64,000 nt of DNA, taken from assembly GCF_037975245.1 (NCBI RefSeq), contig NC_092577.1:19094898-19158897 (forward strand), written 5' to 3'. The notes under the pieces were generated by a model. The model ran no database searches. It was not told the origin of the DNA and was given only the letters and a program-made list of their open reading frames with translations. The DNA is from Apostichopus japonicus (Eukaryota > Echinodermata > Holothuroidea > Aspidochirotida > Stichopodidae). Every line of letters begins with the position of its first letter. Positions within the stretch are counted from its first letter, which is position 1. The translations under genes and the position numbers were made by a program. Shown piece by piece: positions 44,470 to 55,593 of this stretch.

Positions 44470-47400
44470 ATGGCCCATACATTTTCAGTTGCCACTTTGA
44501 ACGTCAATGGCATGAGGGATCATCGCAAGCGCAGTCGCATTTTCCAATATTGTATTTCAATGGAGGTCGACTGCGTTTGCCTGCAAGAAACACATATTTT
44601 GGAAGAAGATGTCCCTCTATGGACTTATGAGTGGGGTGGTGGGCTGCATGCTTCGTTTGGTTCGTCTTCATCCTGTGGCACTGTCATCCTCCTGTCACCT
44701 CGTCAGGCGGGTTGTGCCATTAGGGTGGAGACGGATCACGAGGGCCGATTGGTTTGCATTCTTTTCAAGTATCCACAGGGTAACATCTCCCTTTGCAATG
44801 TGTATGCTCCCAATCGGCCTTCTGCTAGACGAGAATTTTTTAACACACTGCCTTCCTTTGTTCCTGGTAGTGCTCCATGTGTCATGGTCGGAGACTTTAA
44901 CTGTGTCCCAGACTCGGGTCTTGACAGACTCGGGGCTTCTGTGTCTGCTAGTCCCGACGCTGGGATCACAGAATTGGACAGATTTATTTCGGCACACCTT
45001 TTAGCCGATGTCTGGAGGCATATGCACCCGTGTAGTACGGTGTATACGTGGGTGAGGCCTAACGGAGAAGATGCCTCCAGAATAGATCGAGTGTATGCGC
45101 CCGTAAGTTTTAAATTTTCGGGTTGCGAGACGCTCAGCTGTCCGCTCTCTGACCATGACACTGTAGTAGCACGTTTTGTTTTGCCTTCCATTTTCCCGAT
45201 CGGGCGGGGCCTATGGAAGCTTAACTGTCGGATTCTTGGCGAGGCAGAGTTCCGCCAGGGTTTCGAGACCAGGTACAAAGGATGGCAAACATTGAAGCCG
45301 GCCTTTGCTTCTACATCCCAGTGGTGGGATGATGTCAAGTTGCGCATCAAACGCTACGCAATTCAGTATTGCGTGACCCGCGCACGGCGTCGAAGAGAGA
45401 AATTTTCGAAGCTGTGCGCGGAGGTGAAGTTTGGCGACCCTTCGGCAGTCATCGCTTTGCAGACTTATCTCGATGAAAAGTACCACGGTGCCCGCGTCAG
45501 GGCCCGTGTCGAAGCGGTGGAAGCCGAGGAGCGCCCTTCACTGAGGTTTTACCAGTCCGTTAGCTCATCGGCGGGTGACAGACGCGTCCCGTCTGTGCGC
45601 GCTACTGATGGGACCGTGGTCAGTGACCCTCACGGCATTGTCCGCGTATATAAAGAGTATTATTCGAGTTTGTTTACGCGTGGCAATGTCGACTTGTCGG
45701 CACAGGCTGATTTATTGAGGGGAATCTCAAAAACCGTTCCCCACGATGTCAATGATATTTTAGGGGGCGGAATAACCACTGTTGAGCTTTGGAGGGCGCT
45801 TTCGAAGATGAAGAATGGCAAGTCCCCGGGTTCGGACGGGCTTCCGAGGGAGTTCTACCGAACCTTCTGGGCAATAATAGGACCCGACATCAGAGCCGTC
45901 TTCGAAGACGCCTTCCAAAACGGACTGTTAAACCAAAGTCAACGTCTGGGCATGATTACTTTGCTGCCAAAGTCTGGGGACCCCTTGGATCCCCATAACA
46001 AGCGTCCGATCACCTTGTTAAATGTGGACTACAAGTTGCTGGCTAAGGCTTTGTGCAACCGCCTTGCACTGGCTATGCCGCATCTTGTGGGTGATCCCCA
46101 GACTTGTGCAGTGAAGGGTCATTGCATCCAGCAGAACTTGTGGTTGATGCGCGACTTGACCGACTTTGTTATTGAGCGTGATCTGCCATGTGCATTGGTG
46201 TCTCTGGACCAGCAGAAGGCTTTTGACATGGTGGATCGCGGTTTTTTAATGAATGTATTGGAGACGTTTCGGTTGCACCCGGTTTTTCGTAAATGGATTT
46301 CTGTTTTGTATCAAGAAAGTTTCAGTTCTGTTATCGTAAATGGGTTTTGTTCGGAGGTTTTTAACGTAGAGAGGGGGGTGCGCCAGGGGTGCCCTCTGTC
46401 TCCATTACTTTATGTTTTGTTTAGCGAGTCCCTCTCTCGTCTTTTGGAAAGGGACTCCAAACTTGTTCCATTCGTTGTGCCAGGGGGTGCCAAAGTGAAA
46501 TGCGTTCAATACGCAGATGACGTAACGTGTGTTGTTTCGAGTCTGGGCTCTTTTCGTGCCCTCTCGCAGGATTTATCCATCTTTGAGAGAGCTACCGGGG
46601 CGAAGTTGAATCCGGAAAAGACAAAGGGCCTTCGCCTTGGTAGCTGGAGATACAGAGACTTACCATTCGGTGCATCGTGGTCGGATCAGAATATCAACAT
46701 TAATGGTATATGGTTCGGCTACGATGCGCCTTGTGACGTCACCTGGAACGAGAGGGCTGAGGTATTTGAGAGCAGGCTCGAAACCTTTGGCACCCGCTGG
46801 CTTTCGATCCTAGGGAAAGTCACCGTAGTTAATCGTTTTGTTTCGCCCATCTTGTGGTACCCGGGCGCGGTGTATCCAATTCCGCGTCGCGTCCTGGTGC
46901 GGTTGGAGAGAGCGATATTTTCATTTATTTGGTCGGGTGGTACAGAGCTTGTGAAAAGGGCGGTAATGTACCAAAAACTGGAGAAGGGTGGATTACAGGT
47001 GGTTCATCTGGGAAGTAAATTGACCTTTTTGTTATTTAAGCAGTTGTTTGTAGCGGTAACTGACCCAGGGTTGCCTTGTTCATATTTTGTACGTTTTTGG
47101 GGCGGTTTGCACCTGCGTCGATGGGTCCCGGCGCTGTTTAGCAACAGAGAACCGCATAGTAGTACTCCAAACAGGGTGGTGCGTGTCATCTGCTCCGCTC
47201 TGATTGAGTTGCCCCCTGTTGACCTGTCACAGCCGGCCCTCGTTCACAGTTCGTTGCGGGATAAGGCCTTGAATGCAACTTTTGTCCAGGGACGTCATTC
47301 TGCCGAAGTATGGCGTTCGGTGCATTCAAGGCTGAATGGTTGCAGGCTCCGTGATCTCGCATGGAGAGTTGCACACGGTGCCTTGGTGACCAACCTAAAA

Positions 47401-47862
47401 AGATATCATTGGCGATTGGGTGATGGACTGTGCCCTAGGACCGGCTGTGACAGCTTAGAGAGTACTGCTCATGTTTTTTGGCATTGTTGCTTTGTAGTAA
47501 ACTTATGGGAGTGGTTCCAGACCTGGACCGACCGTGTTACGGGAGACCGTTCATGGTCGGTAGGGCTGGGCTTTATTTTATATGGGGTAGACCCTCCAGT
47601 TTGTTCGGTAGCTGTGTTGCACCGCATCATTTTTGTTTGCTGTATTGTAAAAAAACATATTTGGCGGAATAGATGTAATTTGGTTTTTAGGGGGAAATTT
47701 GCCAGTTGGCGGGCAGTCCTGGAGGCGGTGAAGTCCGACATTCGCCTTCAAATTGAAGGCGATTTTCGCCGTTTATCTGGGGCTGCCTTTTTTGGACGCT
47801 GGTGTGCTGGGGAGGGGTTTTTCGTTTCGCTGCGTGCGGGTCGTCCTTTTGTAGGTTTTTGA
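44470..47862 (+). CDS. LINE ORF2: endonuclease and reverse transcriptase, intact
   Basis: 1,130 residues with no stop. An apurinic-type endonuclease comes first: LNVNGMRDHRKRS (Asn), CLQETHILEED (Glu), NVYAPNRPSARR, VMVGDFNCVPDSG (Asp) and SDHDTV (Asp-His). The RT has NGKSPGSDGLPREFY, PITLLNVDYKLLAKAL, SLDQQKAFDMVDR, RGVRQGCPLSPLLYVLF and the YADD box at about 46508-46520. The C-terminus has a zinc-finger-like CPRTGCDSLESTAHVFWHC. These enzymes nick the target and prime reverse transcription from the nick. All key residues are present. The first ATG at 44470 is used; the frame is open a few codons further up without ATG. Confidence 0.92.
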   Translation: MAHTFSVATLNVNGMRDHRKRSRIFQYCISMEVDCVCLQETHILEEDVPLWTYEWGGGLHASFGSSSSCGTVILLSPRQAGCAIRVETDHEGRLVCILFKYPQGNISLCNVYAPNRPSARREFFNTLPSFVPGSAPCVMVGDFNCVPDSGLDRLGASVSASPDAGITELDRFISAHLLADVWRHMHPCSTVYTWVRPNGEDASRIDRVYAPVSFKFSGCETLSCPLSDHDTVVARFVLPSIFPIGRGLWKLNCRILGEAEFRQGFETRYKGWQTLKPAFASTSQWWDDVKLRIKRYAIQYCVTRARRRREKFSKLCAEVKFGDPSAVIALQTYLDEKYHGARVRARVEAVEAEERPSLRFYQSVSSSAGDRRVPSVRATDGTVVSDPHGIVRVYKEYYSSLFTRGNVDLSAQADLLRGISKTVPHDVNDILGGGITTVELWRALSKMKNGKSPGSDGLPREFYRTFWAIIGPDIRAVFEDAFQNGLLNQSQRLGMITLLPKSGDPLDPHNKRPITLLNVDYKLLAKALCNRLALAMPHLVGDPQTCAVKGHCIQQNLWLMRDLTDFVIERDLPCALVSLDQQKAFDMVDRGFLMNVLETFRLHPVFRKWISVLYQESFSSVIVNGFCSEVFNVERGVRQGCPLSPLLYVLFSESLSRLLERDSKLVPFVVPGGAKVKCVQYADDVTCVVSSLGSFRALSQDLSIFERATGAKLNPEKTKGLRLGSWRYRDLPFGASWSDQNININGIWFGYDAPCDVTWNERAEVFESRLETFGTRWLSILGKVTVVNRFVSPILWYPGAVYPIPRRVLVRLERAIFSFIWSGGTELVKRAVMYQKLEKGGLQVVHLGSKLTFLLFKQLFVAVTDPGLPCSYFVRFWGGLHLRRWVPALFSNREPHSSTPNRVVRVICSALIELPPVDLSQPALVHSSLRDKALNATFVQGRHSAEVWRSVHSRLNGCRLRDLAWRVAHGALVTNLKRYHWRLGDGLCPRTGCDSLESTAHVFWHCCFVVNLWEWFQTWTDRVTGDRSWSVGLGFILYGVDPPVCSVAVLHRIIFVCCIVKKHIWRNRCNLVFRGKFASWRAVLEAVKSDIRLQIEGDFRRLSGAAFFGRWCAGEGFFVSLRAGRPFVGF

Positions 47863-48034
47863 ATGTTTGAGTGGGGGGGTTGGGCGTTTTGTCTCTGCAG
47901 GTCGGCGGGCGTATGTTTTTTTTGGCTCGCTAGACCTGAGTTTCGTTTGTCAGAATGGGATGGTTCGGTAGTGCCGTTTGGCCGTGACGTTTTGTATCCC
48001 GCATGGCGGATCACGTAAAAAGCACACTTGTAGT

Positions 48035-49582
48035 CCACATGTAACAAGGTGATCGGACGCTTGTTACGGGGATCCAAGGGGTCCCCAAACTTGGGCAGCA
48101 AAGTAATCATGCCCATACGTTGACTTTGGTTTAACAGTCCGTTTTGGAAGGCGTCCTCGAAGACGGCTCTGATGTCGGGTCCTATTATTGCCCAGAAGGT
48201 TCGGTAGAACTCCCTCGGAAGCCCGTCCGAACCCGGGGACTTGCCATTCTTCATCTTCGAAAGCGCCTTCCAAAGCTCAACAGTTGTTATTTCGCCCCCC
48301 CAAAATATCATTGACATCGTGGGGAACGGTTTTTGAGATTCCCCTCAATAAATCAGCCTGTGCCGACAAGTCGACATTGCCACGCGTAAACAAACTCGAA
48401 TAATACTCTTTATATACGCGGACAATGCCGTGAGGGTCACTGACCACGGTCCCATCAGTAGCGCGCACAGACGGGACGCGTCTGTCACCTGCCGATGAGC
48501 TAACGGACTGGTAAAACCTCAGTGAAGGGCGCTCCTCGGCTTCCACCGCTTCGACACGGGCCCTGACGCGGGCACCGTGGTACTTTTCATCGAGATAAGT
48601 CTGCAAAGCGTTGAGAGCCAAAGGGTCGCCAAACTTCACCTCCGCGCACAGCTTCGAGAATTTTTCTCTTCGACGCCGTGCGCGGGTCACGCAATACTGA
48701 ATTGCGTAGCGTTTGATGCGCAACTTGACATCATCCCACCATTGGGATGTAGAAGCAAAGGCCGGCTTCAATGTTTGCCATCCTTTGTACCTGGTCTCGA
48801 AACCCTGGCGGAACTCTGCCTCGCCAAGAATCCGACAGTTAAGCTTCCATAGGCCCCGCCCGATGGGGAAAATGGAAGGCAAAACAAAACGTGCTACCAC
48901 AGTGTCATGGTCAGAGAGCGGACAGCTGAGCGTCTCGCAACCCGAAAATTTCAAACTTACGGGCGCATACACTCGATCTATCCTGGAGGCATCTTCTCCG
49001 TTAGGCCTCACCCACCGTACTACACGGGTGCATATGCCTCCAGACATCGGCTAAAAGGTGTGCCGAAGTGAATCTGTCCAATTCTGTGATCCCAGCGTCA
49101 GGACTAGCAGACACAGAAGCCCCGAGTCTGTCAAGACCCGAGTCTGGGACACAGTTAAAGTCTCCGACCATGACACATGGTGCACTACCAGGAACAAAGG
49201 AAGGCAGCGTGTTAAAAAATTCTCGTCTAGCAGAAGGCCGATTGGGAGCATACACATTGCAGAGGGAGATGTTACCCTGTGGATACTTGAAAAGAATGCA
49301 AACCAATCGGCCCTCGTGATCCGTCTCCACCCTAGTGGCACAACCCGCCTGACGAGGTGACAGAAGGATGACAGTGCCACAGGATGAAGACGAACCAAAC
49401 GAAGCATGCAGCCCACCACCCCACTCATAAGCCCATAGAGGGACATCTTCCAAAAGATGTGTTTCTTGCAGGCAAACGCAGTCGACCTCCGTTGAAATAC
49501 AATATTGGAAAATGCGACTGCGCTTGCGATGATCCCTCATGCCATTCACGTTCAAAGTGGCAACTGAAAATGTATGGGCCAT
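48035..49582 (-). pseudogene. LINE ORF2, N-terminal half (endonuclease and RT start)
   Basis: Same order as in the intact copy: LNVNGMRDHRKRS, CLQETHLLEDVPLWAYEW, VYAPNRPSARREFF, VMVGDFNCVPDSG and SDHDTV, then to KNGKSPGSDGLPREFYRTFW and PITLLHVDYK at 48035. A deletion near 49013 removes part of the YTWVRPNGED segment and shifts frame, and another shift near 48300 removes part of a DILGGG segment. It ends at the inner LINE's target site. Confidence 0.9.
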
Positions 49583-49602
49583 GAGAGGGCAATGGGGCAA
49601 AA

Positions 49603-50702
49603 CTACGCCGACGACGATTCTGTAAGCTTCAAGCGCGCTCTAGACGACATATCGTCGTCCGAGTCGTCACTTGAGGCCGACCTTTTTAGAGAGGGTTCCC
49701 CCATCTCGTCGTACCAGCTCATCCCAGTGGCACATTTTGGCTCGATGACCACCGAGTCCCCGGAGTCGCCGTCGGACAGAGTCTCCGGATCTGGCGATAC
49801 CGGCGGCGGACTGGGGACGGAACTGGACGAGTTGATAGGGGAAGCTGGTGGAGACTTTCTCGGTGCGGGCAGGGGTTGGGGTCTGCAACTACGGGGGAGG
49901 GTGAACTAGGTGCATCCGGTTCCCCCTCTTTGCGTGGAGCTTCATCCGAGGCAGTAGGTGCGCCAGAACTTGGCGCCTTTGATTGACCCCCATTCTTTGT
50001 CATAAAGACATAAGAGGAGGGACAAGCGCGAAAAACATGCCCCTCCTTCCCACAGAGTGAGCACAGAGTGAGCACACAACTTCGCTTGGGCAAGCAGAGG
50101 TATCATGCCCAAGACGAAGGCAGCGCCCACACTTTTTGTTTGGGCAGCCCTTGGCTTCGTGCCCGGTCTCCCCACACCTGAAGCAGGTACGGGGCTGACC
50201 GGGGTAACGCACGTGAGCTTTATGCCCGGCAATAAAAAGGAAGGAGGGAATGTCCTGCTTGAGGTCGATCCGAACCTGTCGGTGCCCGTTCAACACCCCA
50301 GGGGCCTGTGCGTAGGAGCACATTTTGATGGCCTTGACAGCCCCAAACCGACTTAAAACAGTCCTAACCGACCTAAAACCGACCTAAAACAGTCGCGACG
50401 CACGCAAGTTCCTGACGCACCTCTAGTCCTACGTGGATGACAGTTACCCATACGGAACGCTCGTATGGAGTAACTGTCAAACCTTCAACCCCACTCAGCA
50501 ACGTGACACCCTTCTGCCGGGTCACGTCACTTGTAAAACGTACATCATAAGTATTACGACCCTGGAGAGCTTGCAACTGATCAACCTCTCCAGGCACAAC
50601 AACACCCTTACTCTTTAAAATTCTAAAAACTTGCACCGGTGGAACCGCTTGTTCACCGGTGAAGGTTAAGTTAACAATTTTGGAATCACGGCGCGATGCC
50701 AT
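49603..50702 (-). pseudogene. LINE ORF1, frameshifted copy
   Basis: From MASRRDSKIVNLTFTGEQ on the minus strand, homologous to the frame at 43280-44449 throughout, with zinc knuckles CFRCGETGHEAKGC and CGRCLRLGHDTSAC. A duplicated 'cacagagtgag' near 50055 disrupts the third knuckle, and an insertion near 50350 repeats 'accgacctaaaac'. The C-terminal third has deletions relative to the intact copy. Confidence 0.88.
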
Positions 50703-50940
50703 GATACCGAAGGTGGCTGGGCCACAGAGGAGTAACAAAACAAACTAAAGATAAGTTGGATAAAATACAATATACGATGACTATATACGATAACGATATA
50801 CGAACTAGCGCGGGAAGTATAGCACAGTACAGTACAGTACAGTGAAAAAAGTTATCAGATGTAGAGCGAGAACGAGAGCGAAACACACGTCTGCACTCCA
50901 CGAAAGCCAACTACCAACATAGAGATGTCACCTTACAAAT

Positions 50941-51022
50941 ACCTCGCTTGCCTGATTCAGAATATAGAACTCTAGTACGCAGCCTCAGTAAAATGCAGAA
51001 TGACTTTTTCTACTATGGTACT
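50941..51022 (+). pseudogene. Helitron link piece before the helicase
   Basis: Encodes PRLPDSEYRTLVRSLSKMQN followed by DFFYY, the segment just before helicase motif I in Helitrons. It is bracketed by the MITE on the left and the 4.7-kb DNA transposon on the right. On excision FFYY joins LHWCKTKQEPLY, with one extra base (frameshift) at the join. Confidence 0.8.
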
Positions 51023-51405
51023 CAGTTGGGAGTCTGACCCCGTGACCTCGAAGAATGATCAACGATCACGCATATCATTAAATTTGAATTTGCCCGCATT
51101 TTACGTAAAGTCGGTCCTACGTTTCACTCACAGAATTTACAGACATTGATAGTTTACAACTTACCGGAACCTCACAGAATGGATTAAAAGTAATTCCAAT
51201 GTATGGTAGGGCAAAGATACCCGAGAAAAAATCAACGAAAACCTATGAAACAACGATTGCAATCCAACTTCGTCCTCACACATGTATTCCTAACTGACAC
51301 AAAATAGGTCAAAACGAACCAACGAAAGAGAGTTACAGCAAAAAAGTTCTCCCATTTGTGGATCTTGTACTCTCCTACATGATGCTGTAAAGATTAGGTG
51401 AAATG

Positions 51406-51480
51406 GTTGTCTAAGACGGCCAGTCACAAAACGATTACCTCGACTCGGCGATTTTGTTGCTGTCGCCGCCATTTTGAAAT
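51406..51480 (-). CDS. Possible short first exon with YY1-like start context
   Basis: CAAAATGGCGGCGAC on the minus strand (near 51470) opens a frame MAATATKSPSRG that reaches a possible donor (GAG|GTAATCG). Its intron side resembles the sequence after the exon at 55420, as if the exon/intron edge had been duplicated. Weak on its own. Confidence 0.25.
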
Positions 51481-52129
51481 TAGGTAGACTTTCGCCAAGC
51501 CGTTTGCATGCTATGGGCTACTACCGACAAGACTTCACTCAAATCGTTTTCAATGTAGTGGAACCCATTCCTTTAGTGTACGGTCTATTAGGAATGTTAG
51601 GTTTTGTGGCGTAATTTAAGTTGTGCTAAGGTTTGGAAGAAATTTTGTCCCAAATTCTAATATATGATTAGATAAAATGTGAAATTACTGAGAGCTGCGT
51701 ATGGGAGGGGTAAGAGAGACAAAATGGGGAGGGGGCAAGGGAGATGGTGTTTCCTTTCTAGCTAAATTAATGGTGGTAACTATTAAGGTAACACAAATTT
51801 TCCTGAGTCTGTTGTCAAAACTGAAGGGGTCATACCACATGTCGAATATACAAAGGTAACATGGCCTAGGCCAAACCTTATTTCTAGTTGTTTTCTAAGG
51901 AACTTCCAACAATTCCGAATGATTTATACCTACAATACCAAATGATTTATACTTACCCACTTACCATAATTCCACAGTAGCCCTTACTCAGTGAGATTCT
52001 GCAAAGCTGGGTACTCATCTGTTGCTTATATTCATCAATAAATATCAGTTAACAGTTTTCCAGTCAATACCAATCCTTGTTTGGTTCATGTATCACACTA
52101 CATAACCACTTGTCAATATTGGAGTTAAG

Positions 52130-52330
52130 TACTGTTGCTTGGGTAGGGGTGTGTTGTTTAGGGGAGGGGTGTGGTGTTTTTAGGGGTTTTGGGGGAGGGA
52201 ATGTGGTGCTTAGCGGATTTGGGGAAGGGTTTTGAGTGTCCCAGCTTTGGGATGGGTGTGGTGTTCACCAGCTTTGGGAAGAGTTAGGGTATTTTGGAGG
52301 GATGAGGTGGTTTTGCCACATATGGGGACT
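52130..52330 (+). repeat. G/T-rich tract with repeated GGGG runs
   Basis: Units such as 'ggggaggggtgtggtgttt' and 'tttggggaaggg' recur, giving many runs of three or more G, so G-quadruplex formation is possible. It lies within the 4.7-kb transposon. Confidence 0.6.
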
Positions 52331-52959
52331 TTAATTAAAAGCGGACTTTCAGTACACAGGACGTGTTTGGATACATTACGTTCTATGGATACTCTGACCA
52401 AATATTTTGAGTAGGGCTGTTTTCTTTTTCTTTTGCACATGCATAGTAGAACATTAGTAAACAGTGGAAATAGAGTTGCCTGGTCTTTTATTGATTTTAT
52501 AACTGTAACAATAAGGCACTTTAAGCAACAGAAAAAAGAAAACAAACACATTTGGTGTGACACTCTCCATGAAAGAACATGTTTTAATGTCCTGTGAAAA
52601 TATGGGCATGAAATATAAATTACTTCGATCACTTCAAAGTGAAATACTTTGTTCAAATGGTAGGAATAGCTTAACAAAATTTGAATACTTCTTGAAATGA
52701 AACACACTTCATACTGTGAAGACTTCATACAATAATATTGTCTGAAAAAAAATCACACACAATGTCAAGTGCATTATGACTGGAAGGGGTATTTCAAGGT
52801 GGCATAGTGAAGGCATGACATAGCAACAACAGTTCAGGTGGCAGGATGGATAGTTTTGTAACTTTGAAATGGTGAGATATACCTGTGACATATAGCATAA
52901 GATATAGCATAAGATTAAAATTAAAAGACAAATATATAAAAGTAAAAGGTAAGAGTAGA

Positions 52960-53459
52960 AACTAGAAAGTAAATAAATAAGTCCAAACTTGACATATAAC
53001 TTTAACAACCTGGTCTTCTTCAGAAATAGGAGCACCAATAGCAGCCCAACGATCCCTAATTCCTTTCATATAATTCAAATTATTTCCAATTGACTTGCCC
53101 TCTGCCATTTCAGTTCTGAGGTACTTTTTCTTGAGCTGAATTTTGTTGGTTAGAGAATCCTTTTCGAACAGAGTACGCAAGGCATCCTAAGCATCACTTG
53201 GTTTGTCACTTGTTGTAATTAATTCCAGCTGACTAGATGCTATTGCAAGCACAATGGTGAAAAATGCCAGTTGTGTCTTTTTCAAGTTTGCACTCTTCTA
53301 CTTCTCACATACAGTAACCCCCAACTTTCCTGAGCCATCCTCATAGCCCACAGGTCTTTTGCAAGAAACAAATGTCTCCTCTGGAAATTCCATGTCAGCC
53401 AGTTCGAGCCATCCATTTTGTTAATTTTCCATGTCATATCTTCTGTTGTTCCAGCCATA
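52960..53459 (-). pseudogene. Copia-type gag (UBN2-like) relic
   Basis: Starts MAGTTEDMTWKINKMDGSNW on the minus strand with LTWNFQRRHLFLAKDLW, the usual Copia gag start. After a frameshift and stops, the conserved core follows: LRTLFEKDSLTNKIQLKKKY, LRTEMAEGKS and RWAAIGAPISEEDQVV. No protease, integrase, RT or LTRs are found near it. So either a gag domain was captured by the DNA transposon that carries it, or a Copia remnant was trapped there. Not functional. Confidence 0.75.
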
Positions 53460-55419
53460 TTGGTCAGTTGTCACGACTAAATTAACCAATTTAAGTACCG
53501 ACATTTCCCAAGAAATGGTTCCAAAATCAGCACATAAATTCCAAACAACAATCTATTCTACACAGTTAACTTCCAGTGTATGTGTCTGGGCCAATAACCT
53601 GTTCGAGTTAGCTAGAGAATAGGCATGAGACTGCTGAGTATATTACAGCCTGTTGCTGCACACAACTTGTTCTTTCTATAAGAGTATAACAGAAACTGAG
53701 GAAAAATGTAAATTACATATATATAGAAAACAAAATTGCTTAAAGGTAGCACACTAATAATACAACCTAATTAAACAAACAATAGTTTGGAGCAGAGTTG
53801 TAACAACAGGCACTTAACTGATCCACAGGCTGCATTCCTTCTTACTACGGGTACATATAACAGAGCTAGGAACTTAAAGATATATAGTATTAAATAGAAT
53901 GTGAGACTACATTTATTAACAGATTTCTATAAATAAACTCTTATACGAAGACTTCAGATATGAGGATAATAAACATGGGGATGTAATAAACTCTGGAAGC
54001 TCTCTGGGCTAATACTTAATACCAGTGGAACTGCATTTTGCAATGTTAGTCATTAAACATAACAAAACAAATTTAATAGTGAATGAAACTTTTCATTCTT
54101 TTTGGGAATAACTTTTTTTTGGTCATATATACATGGGAAAGCACCTTAGAGAAATCTGTGTGTGACACACCTACACACATAGGGAAGACTGTACGTGAAT
54201 GACTAACTAAGTACCTATCATAGAAAACAACTTAACAATAAAAAGATCGTAAACTCTCGTTAACAGCAAAACATGTTGTCACAAAATGATCCCTGATATT
54301 GTTTAAGTCACCTGGAATTATAAGTAGCTATGTACAACTACATGGCTCTATGAGGTGCAATTGTTCTAAGTACCAGCAGTAGGTCTAACTGTAATAGCAA
54401 TAAGTATAAAGTGTAAGCAGTATAAAGCAAACTAGTTTTATTTTTGGGTTACGTATCTTGCTCTACCTAACTACATATTAAGCATAGGGAATTGGGCCTA
54501 GACTTAAGTCATGGATCTAATAACGGTCTTGAACACTTGTAACAAAGTGACATTGAAATGGATCCCGATCCCAGGATGGAGGAAATTTTCACCCAGTCCA
54601 GCTTTAATAAAATTCATAATAAGCCATGATCTTAACTTATACATAGTACAAAGGCAGTCTACTAGTACTACTAATAATTTTTGTATAATAATAATAATAC
54701 TAAATTGTATCTTATGCAGTCCAAATCTTTTCAAGAACAGGCCCCTTAGAATTATTACACAAGGACAAGAAGGCGTAGGCTAAGAACTAAAGGTTATAAG
54801 CCTTAGTCCGTTATTAAAATTGGACTAAACTATGCAGGTATTCTAGTATTACTAAAACTAGGCTAGGGCCTACCTGTAGTAAAAACTTGTCGTAGTATAT
54901 TACTTTAGTAAATACAAAAGTACTAGGCCTATAGGCTAGCCTAGGCTTGTACTAGTAATATTACTGTCCGCTATGCCCTCGAATTTTTAAATTTTAACTA
55001 TTTAGTAGCCATAAGTAGTACCGTGACTTATCAACTCCCTGATTTTTCCATATTAACGCAAAAAAATGAAGGGAATCTATGCCGAATAGAAAGATTACGA
55101 AAAATACGAGACGTTGCAAATCTAGCACTAGCTACATCATAGTTGACATATAGCGCTAGGCTGCACGTTATAGGATACGGTGCTTTCGTGTATATGTGTA
55201 TTATGTACGTTAGGATACATGTATTAGGGGCAACCAAAACCACATAGGAGCACCATTTTCGTTGACCAAAAAATCACACTTTTCGGGGGAGTTACAACTT
55301 TTCTGAAAAATATGAGTAAGATTCAAGCTTATATATTACAAAAATGCTATTTTTACGGTTAAAAGTTGTCTAAGACGCGAAAGTCACATAACGATAGACG
55401 TCGACTCGATTTGACTTAC
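53460..55419. other. Interior of the 4.7-kb transposon without recognisable gene
   Basis: AT-rich and no supported coding frame. 'taggcctag'-type words are common at 54790-54970, as in non-element DNA of this window. Confidence 0.35.
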
Positions 55420-55593
55420 CTTTATGTTTTTGCGTTGGTCGTCGATAAGAAAATGCACTGTTCTATTGGTAAAATCTTCGTTTCTTTCCGGAAATGATCG
55501 TATTTGAGTCTCTAAAGTATCCTTTATCGAGCTACGATACTCGTAAACCCGAATGACATTGGGATGTTTGCGAATTTTACCGATTACATCCAT
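55420..55593 (-). CDS. Possible first exon near the right end of the 4.7-kb transposon
   Basis: An open minus-strand frame starts MDVIGKIRKHPNVIRVYEYR and runs to a strong donor (AAAG|GTAAGTC) at about 55421. The ATG lies about 125 bp inside the transposon end, a common place for a transposon gene to start. I do not recognise the protein, and no following exon can be assigned with confidence. Confidence 0.35.

Larger units (their letters stand above)
43062..48025 (+). mobile_element. Apparently intact full-length Tx1/L1-like LINE, 4,964 bp
   Basis: Flanked by ACTTGTAGT (43053-43061 and 48026-48034) and inserted head-to-head within ORF2 of the older LINE copy. It has a 5' UTR with 'ggctttcgtggagtgcagac', two uninterrupted open frames, a short 3' UTR with a stem-loop and the terminal CACGTAAAAAGC. 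No poly(A) tail is present. GC content is clearly higher than in surrounding DNA. Clade call (Tx1-like branch of L1) rests on the ORF1 zinc knuckles and on the ORF2 EN-RT layout, and needs a tree. Confidence 0.92.
41063..50915 (-). mobile_element. Tx1/L1-like LINE (minus), full-length, split by a second copy
   Basis: Bounded by AACATAGAGATGT at 41050-41062 and 50916-50928. On the minus strand it starts with 'agttggctttcgtggagtgc', has ORF1 (50702-49603) and ORF2 (49582 down to 48035, resumed at 43052 down to about 41230), and ends with the stem-loop and CACGTAAAAAGC. The interruption is the LINE at 43062-48025 with a 9-bp duplication ACTTGTAGT. Net length is about 4.88 kb. ORF1 is frameshifted by a small duplication ('cacagagtgag' twice near 50055) and ORF2 by small deletions (for example near 49013), so it is inactive. 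Confidence 0.9.
40238..50932. mobile_element. Hairpin MITE with 8-bp duplication, split by a LINE
   Basis: Ends are inverted copies, GGTTACATCTCTATGTTCCG (40238) against GGTGACATCTCTATGTTCCG read from 50932, flanked by TTACAAAT (40230-40237 and 50933-50940). The 8-bp duplication fits hAT elements. Without the LINE at 41063-50915 (and one copy of its target site) the MITE is about 816 bp. The interior is a large imperfect hairpin with 'ggacccaattttttt' runs on the left (40320-40500) mirrored by 'gggtccaaaa' runs on the right (40555-40740). It has no coding capacity. It inserted in the Helitron coding sequence. Confidence 0.85.

Noticed and set aside
48577-50356. Plus-strand frames of 90-113 codons over the minus-strand LINE
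   Set aside because: Antisense shadows of ORF1 and ORF2. The same antisense frames appear opposite the intact copy.
51023-51039. Assigning the 4.7-kb element to the Transib/RAG group on its 5-bp duplication
   Set aside because: Its ends start CAGTTGG, not the CAC-type heptamer of that group, and no transposase was found, so I left the superfamily open.
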